Shown here piece after piece: positions 1-7,552 of a DNA stretch of 64,000 bases. This DNA comes from DAOUJI01 sp965237875 (lineage in GTDB: Bacteria; Chloroflexota; Dehalococcoidia; Lucifugimonadales; JAGWBF01), in assembly GCA_965237875.1 (NCBI GenBank), contig CBDEGP010000001.1:496001-560000 (forward strand), written 5' to 3'. The stretch's first letter is position 1; every line of letters starts with the position of its first letter. The position numbers and the translations under genes are program-made. The notes under the pieces are model-generated. The model searched no databases. It had not been told where the DNA came from and saw only the letters and a list, made by a program, of their open reading frames with translations.

Positions 1-2979
1 GAAGTAGCTGAGGACGCAACTGCCGGCGCTCGCGTAGGGGCCCCTGTCAAGGCCACTGACACCGACGCTAGAGGCAATCCCGAGTCATTGGGCTACACAC
101 TGGGCGGGGCTGGTGCGGTTTCGTTCGACATAAACGTCAATACAGGGCAGATATCAGTGGGGTCCGGGACGACGCTGGACTTTGATTCGAACCCGAGTCT
201 GAGAACGTACACTGTTACGGTTACTGCCACGGACCCATCCGGCGGAGAGAACCTCCTCCCCCTCACTGTGACGATTACTGTCACGAACGTTGAAGAATCT
301 CCGAAAATAATGTCCGGAGAAAGAACGATAAATTACGAGGAGGACGACGACGTCAACGTTGCTGAGTACACAGCGTCCGACGATGAGGACAAAAATGATA
401 TCCCAGAAAAGCTCCTGACGTGGAGCCTGTCGGGTGACGACGCCGAGGACTTCTGTATTAACGAGAACGGCGCCCTCACCTTCAATACCCCTCCGGACTA
501 CGAAAACCCGACGGACACCGGCAGGAATAACAGGTATCAAGTGACCGTGATAGCCACCGACAGCGGGGGCAGAACCGCTTCGCGAGACGTAACCGTCAGA
601 GTCACCAACATGGAAGAAGAAGGGACTGTGACACTGTCGACGTTGCAGCCGCAAGACGGAATCGAACTGACGGCTACAGTTGCCGATCCCGACGGCATAG
701 TCAGGAATAGCATCTCGTGGGAATGGTCATGGGCCCTTCAAGCTTCCGGACAGTGTTCCGGAATACGTGACGATGCGTGGACGCTCATCAAACGCGCTAA
801 CGCCAAGTCAGCCACGTACACTCCGGTTAAGGATGACGAGGGTGATTGCCTGAGGGCGACTGCAAGTTACACGGATGGGGCACGTAGACCGAACAACCCG
901 GACACTGACGTAAACGAGTCAATTGACATGTACAGTGGAGTGTCGGCCAATCCAGTGCAAGCGGCTGACACTAACAATGAGGCCCCGGAATTTCCTGACC
1001 AAGACCTTAACACCGACGGAGTACAGAACAAAACGGCAACGAGAAGTGTAAAGGAGAACACGAAATCGACTGACGACGACCCGAACGTAGGTCGGCCGGT
1101 TGTGGCAGCAGAAGACAAGGATGGCGTCGACACCCACATGCCCGAAATATTGACATACTCGCTGGGTGGCGTTGACGCGAATTCCTTTGATATCAACCCG
1201 GTAACAGGCCAGATCACGGTGGGCGTCGGGACAAAGCTGAACCACGAGACGAAAGATACCTACACGGTTACTGTTACTGCTACCGACCCCTCGCTCGAAA
1301 GCGCCTCAATCACCGTGACCATCACGGTAACCGACGTGGACGAGGAGCCGGAGTTGTCAGAGAAATCTCTGGTCATCGGCGGGAGAAGGGGAGTCGACTA
1401 CCTGGAGAAAGACAGGACCACGGTAGCGACATACACGGCGTCCGGTCCTCAGGCGTCTGGAGTCCGCTGGTCGCTGTCGGGAGACGACGCCGGTGACTTC
1501 TCGCTGTCAGGCGCAACGCTGAACTTTAGAAGTACGCCCAACTACGAGAACCCGGTGGACAGGGACAGGGACAACGCATACCACGTAACCATCAGGGCCA
1601 GGGACAGCGCAGGCAACATCGCTTTGCTGGAGGTGACCGTCAGAGTCGCCAACGTGGACGAGGACGGGGCAGTGGCTCTGTCACGGTCCAGCGCTTCGGT
1701 CGGAGTCGAGTTGACGGCCACACTGACCGACCCCGACGGCAGGTCCGGCGATACTCCTCCCATCACCGGAACGGCGACGAACTTGACCGATGACGCTGCG
1801 TGGCGGTGGGCAAGATCCTCGGATGGATCGACCGGCTGGACCAACATCGCAGGGGCCGTATCGAACGCTTACACACCTGTCGCAGCTGACGCGGGCATGT
1901 ACTTGCGGGCTACGGCGAGCTACACCGACGGCCAGGGTTTCGGCAAAAGCGCGAGTGACGTGAGCGGCCGGGTCACTTCCGTGGCGTCGGACGGGCGCGT
2001 GAGCCTGTCGTCGTCGCGGCCGGAGGTCGGCCTCGACCTGACGGCTACGCTGAGCGACCCTGACGGCGGCGTGTCCGGCGTCACGTGGCAATGGGCCAGG
2101 TCCCCGAACGGATCGACGGGCTGGGTCGACATATCGGGCGCCACGTCGGCCACCTACAGGCCCGATGCGGGGGACCTGGGCGAGTACCTGAGGGCAACGG
2201 CTGCCTACACTGACGCCGAAGCCTCCGACCAGAACGCCAGTGCGGTAAGCGGCGTGGTCATCGACGTGGTGCAGGATGGGGTGGTAACCCTGTCGTCGTC
2301 GCAGCCGGAGGTTGAAGTCCAGCTGACTGCTACGCTCACCGACCCTGACGGCGGCATAACCGGGACTGCGTGGCGGTGGGCCAAGTCCCCGGACGGGTCC
2401 ACCGGCTGGGCTGACATTGCAGGCGCCACGTCAATGACCTACACGCCTGTAGACGCCGACGTGGGGGCCTACCTGCGGGCGACGGCGAGCTACACCGACG
2501 CACAAGCCTCCGGCCAGACCGCCAATGACGTGAGCGGCGCAGTGGTCGCCGTACAAGAAGATGGGGTGGTAACCCTGTCGTCGTCGCAGCCGGAGGTTGG
2601 AGTCGAGCTGACGGCTACGCTCACCGACCCTGACGGCGGCGTAACCGGGACTACGTGGCAGTGGGCCAGGTCCTCGGACGGGTCCACCGGCTGGGCTGAC
2701 ATTGCAGGAGCCACGTCAATGACCTACAAGCCTGTTGAGGCCGACGTGGGCATGTACCTGCGGGCGACGGCGGGCTACACAGACGCACAAGGCTCGGGAC
2801 AGACCGCCATTGGGGTGAGCGGCGCAGCCACCGAAAGGGACTTGGTCAGTCGATATGACGCTAATGGGAACGGGCAGATCGAAAAGGATGAGGCCATCAG
2901 GGCTGTGCAAGATTACTTCAGTGACCTCATTACCAAGGCCGAAGTGCTGACTGTCATCCAACTCTATTTCGCCTCATAG
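1..2979 (+). CDS. Exported cadherin/Ig-like repeat protein with EF-hand tail, 5' end missing
   Basis: The reading frame is open from base 1, so the true start lies before the window; 992 residues are visible. Cadherin-like repeats (residues about 1-98, 99-205, 325-450, 455-550) carry SFDIN..TGQI and TVTVTATDPS signatures. They alternate with and are followed by five Ig-like repeats of about 95 residues containing LTATLTDPDGG, STGWADIAGATS and YLRATASYTD. The last 45 residues hold one EF-hand-like loop (DANGNGQIEKDE) and a helix, resembling the dockerin-like tails of Chloroflexota extracellular proteins. Known: such repeats make extended, often calcium-stabilised surface or secreted proteins. 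Inferred: a cell-surface adhesin or matrix protein, with the tail as a possible attachment module. The final repeats are nearly identical in DNA, suggesting recent expansion. No neighbour indicates a substrate. Confidence 0.8.
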   Translation, partial: EVAEDATAGARVGAPVKATDTDARGNPESLGYTLGGAGAVSFDINVNTGQISVGSGTTLDFDSNPSLRTYTVTVTATDPSGGENLLPLTVTITVTNVEESPKIMSGERTINYEEDDDVNVAEYTASDDEDKNDIPEKLLTWSLSGDDAEDFCINENGALTFNTPPDYENPTDTGRNNRYQVTVIATDSGGRTASRDVTVRVTNMEEEGTVTLSTLQPQDGIELTATVADPDGIVRNSISWEWSWALQASGQCSGIRDDAWTLIKRANAKSATYTPVKDDEGDCLRATASYTDGARRPNNPDTDVNESIDMYSGVSANPVQAADTNNEAPEFPDQDLNTDGVQNKTATRSVKENTKSTDDDPNVGRPVVAAEDKDGVDTHMPEILTYSLGGVDANSFDINPVTGQITVGVGTKLNHETKDTYTVTVTATDPSLESASITVTITVTDVDEEPELSEKSLVIGGRRGVDYLEKDRTTVATYTASGPQASGVRWSLSGDDAGDFSLSGATLNFRSTPNYENPVDRDRDNAYHVTIRARDSAGNIALLEVTVRVANVDEDGAVALSRSSASVGVELTATLTDPDGRSGDTPPITGTATNLTDDAAWRWARSSDGSTGWTNIAGAVSNAYTPVAADAGMYLRATASYTDGQGFGKSASDVSGRVTSVASDGRVSLSSSRPEVGLDLTATLSDPDGGVSGVTWQWARSPNGSTGWVDISGATSATYRPDAGDLGEYLRATAAYTDAEASDQNASAVSGVVIDVVQDGVVTLSSSQPEVEVQLTATLTDPDGGITGTAWRWAKSPDGSTGWADIAGATSMTYTPVDADVGAYLRATASYTDAQASGQTANDVSGAVVAVQEDGVVTLSSSQPEVGVELTATLTDPDGGVTGTTWQWARSSDGSTGWADIAGATSMTYKPVEADVGMYLRATAGYTDAQGSGQTAIGVSGAATERDLVSRYDANGNGQIEKDEAIRAVQDYFSDLITKAEVLTVIQLYFAS
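2275..2844 (+). repeat. Two tandem 285-bp units inside the surface-protein gene
   Basis: Units begin at 2275 and 2560 with the same GATGGGGTGGTAACCCTG start. They are nearly identical across the Ig-like repeat; a more diverged unit begins near 1989. The exact 285-base period keeps the frame, so copy number can change without breaking the gene. Confidence 0.8.
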
Positions 2980-3073
2980 GGTCTGTGCAGCCGCTCGCTG
3001 AGCAGCCCAAACTGCCCGAACAAAGACGACAGGCGCATCGACGGCGTTTCCATTGCCGCCCGGGCGGGGGAAG

Positions 3074-3150
3074 TGGTGGGCCCGGATAGACTCGAACTAT
3101 CGACCTCAGTCTTATCAGGACTGCGCTCTAACCGCCTGAGCTACGGGCCC
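3074..3150 (-). tRNA. tRNA-Ile(GAT)
   Basis: Read on the minus strand, the sequence folds as a cloverleaf: acceptor GGGCCCG/CGGGCCC, D arm GCTC/GAGC, anticodon stem CAGTC/GACTG around CTGATAA (anticodon GAT), T arm GATAG/CTATC with TTCGAGT. A73 is followed by an encoded CCA. It is not next to an rRNA gene. Confidence 0.95.
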
Positions 3151-3235
3151 TTGGGGATATTGATTATAATCCCACTGACACGGGCGGGCAAGGACAGCGT
3201 CAAAGCCGTGGTATGGATGGAGGCCGGGGCGCCGG

Positions 3236-3739
3236 ATGGGCAAGACCGACTTCAGATTTCACACGAGGGTTAGAGTCCGCTGGGGGGAGTGCGACCGCCA
3301 GGGAATAGTCTATTACGGGGCCTACCTGGACTATTTGGAGGCGGCCCAGGGAGCTTACTTTCGGAACCTGGGCTTCTCCATATACAAGCTGGCGGAGACG
3401 GGGCACTTCGACACGGCGACGGTGAAAGTGACCATAGAATACAAGTCTCCCGCGCGGGTGGAAGACATGCTGGACGTCTACTTCCGCATTGCCAGCTTCG
3501 GCTCCACCTCTTTGACGGCCAGGATGGAGATATACCGGCAGGGGACGGAAACGCTGCTGACCGCCGCCGAGGCGGTGTACGTCGGGTACGACGCCTCCAC
3601 GGGAAAGACGAAACCCGTCCCGGACGACTTGCGCGCAGTGGCGCAGGGATACGAGGACACCGGAACGCCGCCGAGTCTGGACGCTTTTCCTGAGTTGGCG
3701 AAAGCGTCCGTTGCGCCTGACATTCCGACCCCGGAGTAG
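3236..3739 (+). CDS. Acyl-CoA thioesterase, 4-hydroxybenzoyl-CoA thioesterase (hotdog) family
   Basis: This 167-residue protein has the hotdog thioesterase pattern. Near residue 15 it reads VRWGECDRQGIVYYGAYLDY, matching the conserved D..G.VyfgnYl.y.E signature in which the Asp is catalytic. A later V.IEYKSPA segment matches the second strand of the fold. Known: the family (YbgC/FadM-like) hydrolyses acyl-CoA thioesters in the cytoplasm as a multimer. The length is about 25-30 residues over the usual 130-140, the extra being a low-complexity C-terminus. The ATG at 3236 is supported by a GGAGG about 12 bases upstream. It stands alone between tRNA-Ile and nadE, so the acyl group cannot be inferred. 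Confidence 0.85.
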   Translation: MGKTDFRFHTRVRVRWGECDRQGIVYYGAYLDYLEAAQGAYFRNLGFSIYKLAETGHFDTATVKVTIEYKSPARVEDMLDVYFRIASFGSTSLTARMEIYRQGTETLLTAAEAVYVGYDASTGKTKPVPDDLRAVAQGYEDTGTPPSLDAFPELAKASVAPDIPTPE

Positions 3740-3783
3740 CCGTTCTGACCTTTGCCCTTACGGCAGGCCCAAGGTCCATGCTC

Positions 3784-3900
3784 CCGTCTTTCCGGCGCAG
3801 GCCGGAATCCAGAGAGGTCATTCCTTAGGCCAGGTTCCCTGGACTCCGGCCGCCGCCGGAGTGACGTAAATCGGAGGCCCTTCGACAGGCTCAGGGCGAA
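3784..3900. repeat. REP-like palindromes in the gap before nadE
   Basis: Two imperfect palindromes (3784-3813, core TTCCGGCGCAGGCCGGAA; 3839-3866, core ACTCCGGCCGCCGCCGGAGT) are followed by a CTTCGACAGGCTCAGGGCGA element at about 3880-3899. All three motifs recur elsewhere in the window. No gene is seen in 3740-3960. Confidence 0.7.
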
Positions 3901-3961
3901 CGGAAAGAAAGAGGGACGTGAGCCGTTTTCGTTCCTCGCAAGGACTCCGGCTCCGGTGTGC

Positions 3962-3967
3962 TATACT
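3962..3967 (+). promoter_or_regulatory. Possible -10 box for nadE
   Basis: TATACT lies 20 bases before the chosen nadE ATG. No good -35 is seen, so this rests on the hexamer alone. Confidence 0.3.
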
Positions 3968-3987
3968 CGTTTCTGAGGCCTCATGTG

Positions 3988-5733
3988 ATGGCTGACTTCA
4001 GACTGGCGCTGGCCCAGATAAACCCCACCGTAGGCGACCTGGAAGGGAACACCTCACGGATTCTCTCCGTCATGGAGGAGGCCCGGGCGATGGGGGTTGA
4101 TCTGGTTGCGTTCCCCGAGCTGGCCGTTACAGGCTACCCCCCGGAAGACCTTCTCCTCAAACCGAGCTTCATCAGAGACAACATAGAGGCCATGAAGCGC
4201 GTCGTGGCGGCCTCGGGGGACATGGCGGTCGTGGTGGGCTACGCCGACGTGGACTCGGACATCTACAATGCGGCGGCTGTGGGGTACGGTGGGGAGCTTG
4301 TGGGCGTATACCGCAAGATTCACCTGCCCACCTATGGAGTGTTCGACGAGGACCGCTATTTCAAGAAGGGGTCTGCCTGTCCCGTCTACAACATCAACGG
4401 GGTCAGCGTTGGAGTAAACATCTGCGAGGACATCTGGAGTCCCATGGGGCCGATGGTGGTCCAACGGGATGCAGGCGCCCAGCTCATCGTCAACATCAAC
4501 GCCTCACCCTTCTATGCGGGCAAGGGCGCCTTCAGGGAGCGCATGGTAGCCACGCGCGCCCAGGACAACGGAGTCTACGTCGCCTACGTGAACACCGTGG
4601 GAGGGCAGGACGAACTGGTCTTTGACGGCGCAAGTCTGGTGTTCAACCCGCAGGGGGAGCTGGTCTGCAGGGGCAGGCAGTTCCAGGAGGACCTGCTGGT
4701 TGCGGACTTGGAGATGGACCAGGTTTTCTCATACCGCCTGCGCGGCCCCAGGCATAGGCAGGGACCTCCCTACGTCCTTGAAGAAATCGGAGAACCCCAA
4801 GTCTTCCACGTGTCAGACCGTACACAACGCTCCAGGCCGCAGATTCCGGCCTGTAATGGACGGAGACCCCTGGACCCGGCGTCCGAGGTCTACGAGGCCC
4901 TGCTTCTAGGCGTCCGGGACTATGTCAGGAAGAGCGGGTTCCAAAAGGTCGTCATCGGCCTTTCGGGAGGGGTCGATTCCTCCCTTACGGCATGTGTGGC
5001 CGTGGACGCTCTGGGCAAGGAGAACGTCGTCGGCGTTGCGATGCCCTCCCGCTATTCCAGCGAGGGTAGCCTGTCCGATGCCGCGGAGCTTGCCCGGCGG
5101 TTGGGCATCGAGCTGTGGGTTGTTCCCATAGAGCCGGCGCACGGAGCATTTCAGGACATGTTGGAGCCGTACTTCAAGGGCGTCGAGCCCAACATGGCCG
5201 AGGAGAACGTCCAGGCCCGCATCCGGGGCAACATAATCATGTCCATTTCCAACAAGTTCGGATGGCTGACCCTCACCACCGGCAACAAGAGCGAGATGGC
5301 CATGGGATACGCCACGCTGTACGGCGACATGGCAGGCGGGTTCGCAGTCATCAAGGACGTGCCCAAGACGCTGGTGTACAAGCTGAGCCGGTGGCGGAAC
5401 GAGAACGGGTCTCCCAGGAACGTCATCCCCGACGAGGCGCTGGAGAAGCCCCCAAGCGCCGAGCTACGACCCGGACAAACCGACCAAGATAGCCTTCCTC
5501 CCTACGAAGCGCTGGACCCGGTAGTGGAGGCCTACGTGGAACAGGATCGCAGCTACCGGGAAATGGTGGACATGGGGTTCGACCCAAGCGTGGTCAGGCA
5601 GGTCATAGCAGCCGTGGACCGGACGGAGTACAAACGCCGCCAAGCCCCTCCGGGCGTGAAGATCACCCCTAGGGCCTTCGGAAAAGACCGGCGGCTCCCC
5701 ATCGTGAACCGCTACAGCCCGGTCCAGGACTAG
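3988..5733 (+). CDS. nadE: Glutamine-dependent NAD+ synthetase
   Basis: The enzyme amidates nicotinic acid adenine dinucleotide to NAD+ using ATP and glutamine, the last step of NAD synthesis. The N-terminal half (about 1-270) is a carbon-nitrogen hydrolase glutaminase domain with its triad visible: Glu in FPELAVTGYPPEDLL, Lys in YRKIHLPTYGVFDE, Cys in VGVNICEDIW. The C-terminal half has the ATP-binding PP-loop SGGVDSS and later TTGNKSEMAMGYATLYGDMAG, typical of NadE. Length is 581 residues, normal for the fused bacterial form. The ATG at 3988 begins MADFRLALAQINPTVGD, where the family alignment starts; an earlier in-frame ATG would add ten unrelated residues. It appears monocistronic. Confidence 0.95.
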   Translation: MADFRLALAQINPTVGDLEGNTSRILSVMEEARAMGVDLVAFPELAVTGYPPEDLLLKPSFIRDNIEAMKRVVAASGDMAVVVGYADVDSDIYNAAAVGYGGELVGVYRKIHLPTYGVFDEDRYFKKGSACPVYNINGVSVGVNICEDIWSPMGPMVVQRDAGAQLIVNINASPFYAGKGAFRERMVATRAQDNGVYVAYVNTVGGQDELVFDGASLVFNPQGELVCRGRQFQEDLLVADLEMDQVFSYRLRGPRHRQGPPYVLEEIGEPQVFHVSDRTQRSRPQIPACNGRRPLDPASEVYEALLLGVRDYVRKSGFQKVVIGLSGGVDSSLTACVAVDALGKENVVGVAMPSRYSSEGSLSDAAELARRLGIELWVVPIEPAHGAFQDMLEPYFKGVEPNMAEENVQARIRGNIIMSISNKFGWLTLTTGNKSEMAMGYATLYGDMAGGFAVIKDVPKTLVYKLSRWRNENGSPRNVIPDEALEKPPSAELRPGQTDQDSLPPYEALDPVVEAYVEQDRSYREMVDMGFDPSVVRQVIAAVDRTEYKRRQAPPGVKITPRAFGKDRRLPIVNRYSPVQD

Positions 5734-5756
5734 CGACGGCAACCGGCCCCGGATCC

Positions 5757-6419
5757 CTAGAAGTCGTCGGTTTCGCCTTCCGGAACGGCCCCCTCGTCGT
5801 CCCGTTCGGGGCAGTCGGCCGTCGTAATATTGCAGAAGCGGCATTCGTCAGGGCTTGGGACCTTGCGAGCGGGAGTCTCGGCGCCGACCCTTCTTATCAG
5901 GCCGCCCAGGTTGGCGATGAACGCTTCATCCACCGACTCAGACGGGACTGGGACCTCATGGTCCGGGTAGATGAGCTTGCCGTCGAATTCGACGCCCACG
6001 TGCCTGCCAGGCGCCCTGGCCACGGCGTACATGTACGTCAGCAGCTGGATGTGGTGAGAGGCCCTGGGAGCGCCGGTCTTGACTTCTATTATTGTCCCAT
6101 CGCGGCCCCGCCGGGCAACCAGGTCCGGCCTCCCGCCCAGGGTTATGGACGTAGACCTGCCCCGGAGTGCGAAGGTGTTCTGGCTCTCGGTGAAGACGGA
6201 GTAGCCTTCCTCTTCCAGCTGCTCGCGCACCTCGGCGACCATGGCCGTGTGCTCAATGCGTGAAGGAGTCCAGTCGATGGAGTCCGGGATCTTGTCCCAA
6301 CTGAAGCTCTCGTGCTGCGCCTTGAACCACGCGGCCCATTCGCACGAGGCGTCCCCCACCAGCAGCTTGGTCAGCCACGTCACCCAGACATAGGGGCCGC
6401 TCTCCCTCAACTGCGCCAT
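5757..6419 (-). CDS. Cas4/AddB-like PD-(D/E)XK nuclease with probable Fe-S cluster
   Basis: A 220-residue protein with a PD-(D/E)XK core: Asp99 in GGRPDLVA, Glu112 and Lys114 in IIEVKTG, and a following helix HIQLLTYMYA that supplies the conserved Gln. Four cysteines are placed as in Cas4 and AddB: Cys26 near the N-terminus and Cys193, Cys196, Cys203 after the nuclease core. Known: this arrangement binds a 4Fe-4S cluster that closes the fold, and such enzymes degrade or process DNA ends. The chosen ATG has AAGGAG upstream. There are no cas genes or repeats nearby, so a CRISPR role is not supported; DNA repair or a stand-alone Cas4-type role is more likely. It converges with nadE. Confidence 0.75.
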   Translation of the reverse strand: MAQLRESGPYVWVTWLTKLLVGDASCEWAAWFKAQHESFSWDKIPDSIDWTPSRIEHTAMVAEVREQLEEEGYSVFTESQNTFALRGRSTSITLGGRPDLVARRGRDGTIIEVKTGAPRASHHIQLLTYMYAVARAPGRHVGVEFDGKLIYPDHEVPVPSESVDEAFIANLGGLIRRVGAETPARKVPSPDECRFCNITTADCPERDDEGAVPEGETDDF

Positions 6420-6454
6420 GCACCGGCTCCTTCTACGATGTTGGTTGCCAATTT

Positions 6455-6510
6455 CCCTCGCCCGTCAAGGGCGAGGGTTGGGGCCTGCCCTGAGCCTGTC
6501 GAAGGGGTGA
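6455..6510. repeat. Dispersed palindrome and CTGTCGAAG element
   Basis: A palindrome (CCCTCGCCCGTC / GGGCGAGGG, 6455-6477) is followed by CCTGAGCCTGTCGAAGGGG. Both motifs recur in gaps at about 12240, 20930-21060 and 62180-62290. Confidence 0.6.
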
Positions 6511-6544
6511 AGGTGACCTGCTGGTCCTTCAGCGCCGATACAGC

Positions 6545-7441
6545 CTAGGTCTTGGGAAAGGTGAATCCCGTCGCCTTGGTCTCGATGCGGAACAGTGAAT
6601 CAATGGTTGTGACGAAGAGCGTCGAGAGACCGTCGCCGCCGAAGGCGCAGTTGGTGGTCTGCCTCGACCCGGTGAGAATCGTGCCTAGACGCTCTCCCGA
6701 CGGCGTCACTATCCAGACGCCTCCCGGGCCGGTGCAGTAGAGGTTCCCCTCCACGTCAACGGCCATGCCGTCGGCGACGCCGGGCAATTCGCTCTCGAAC
6801 CGGAAGAAGACTCTTTCGGTATGGCGTTCCAGGGCCCCCGTTTCGTGGAGGTCGAATGCCCTGATGTGGCCGCGCTGGGAGTCGTCGATATACAGGACGC
6901 TTTCGTCGGGGGAGAAGGCCAAGCCGTTGGGGTAGATAAAGTCGCCGGCCAGCAGGAAGCTAGAGCCCAGGTCGGGTGAAACCCAGAAGACGGATGAGTG
7001 GTGCTGCTGCCGCTGGGCGAGAGGCATTCCCCTGCCTGGATCGGTAAAGTAGATCGATCCGTCGGAGCGCGCGGCCACGTCGTTGGGGCGGTTAAGGGCC
7101 AGCCCATTGTGCTGGTTCATGACCACCGTGATGTCCCCCGCGGGTTCCAGGCGTGTGACCCGGCGGGCGCCGCTCTCACAGGACAGCAGCCGCCCGTGAA
7201 TGTCCCTGGTCATGCCGTTGGTCTCGTTGGTGGGACTGCGGACCTCAACCACGCTGCCTGACCCCCCGTCGGGAGTCCACGTCAGCCTGCGGCTGCCCCG
7301 CATGTCGCTGAAGAGCAGGCAGCCCTCCTCGGGGAGCCACAGAGGGCCCTCGGCTACGTCATAGCCCGTGCTCAACAATTCGAGGTTCGCGTCTTGGTCC
7401 AGGATGCGGTCAAGGCCCTGTGAAATTCGTTCAACTGCCAT
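6545..7441 (-). CDS. SMP-30/gluconolactonase-like six-bladed propeller
   Basis: This 298-residue protein matches the SMP-30/Gluconolactonase/LRE-like family. Characteristic stretches are EGPLWLPEEGCLLFSD near the start, the metal-binding NGMTRDIHGRLLSCE, RPNDVAARSDGSIYFTDPG, and YPNGLAFSPDESVLYIDDS. Known members are calcium- or zinc-dependent lactonases that open sugar lactones such as gluconolactone. The acidic and Asn metal ligands are present (Glu in AEGPLW, Asn in RPND, Asp in SPDES), so it is probably active. The ATG follows AGGAG. It lies downstream of, and in the same direction as, the PH-domain gene with a gap of 111 bases. A sugar-acid substrate would fit the aldarate-type cluster at 22-26 kb, but that is inference. 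Confidence 0.85.
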   Translation of the reverse strand: MAVERISQGLDRILDQDANLELLSTGYDVAEGPLWLPEEGCLLFSDMRGSRRLTWTPDGGSGSVVEVRSPTNETNGMTRDIHGRLLSCESGARRVTRLEPAGDITVVMNQHNGLALNRPNDVAARSDGSIYFTDPGRGMPLAQRQQHHSSVFWVSPDLGSSFLLAGDFIYPNGLAFSPDESVLYIDDSQRGHIRAFDLHETGALERHTERVFFRFESELPGVADGMAVDVEGNLYCTGPGGVWIVTPSGERLGTILTGSRQTTNCAFGGDGLSTLFVTTIDSLFRIETKATGFTFPKT

Positions 7442-7552
7442 TGCGACTCCTATCTATCTTGTCTCCGGCTCCCACTGCCGTCCTCGCTGGAATCCTCCAT
7501 GCCGCTCGTGTCAACGTGCACTCGTGAGGGCGCCCCTCTCCCAAAAGCTGAG

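Noticed and set aside
5757..6419. CRISPR-Cas role for the Cas4-like nuclease
   Set aside because: No repeat-spacer array and no cas1/cas2-type gene were seen anywhere in the window.
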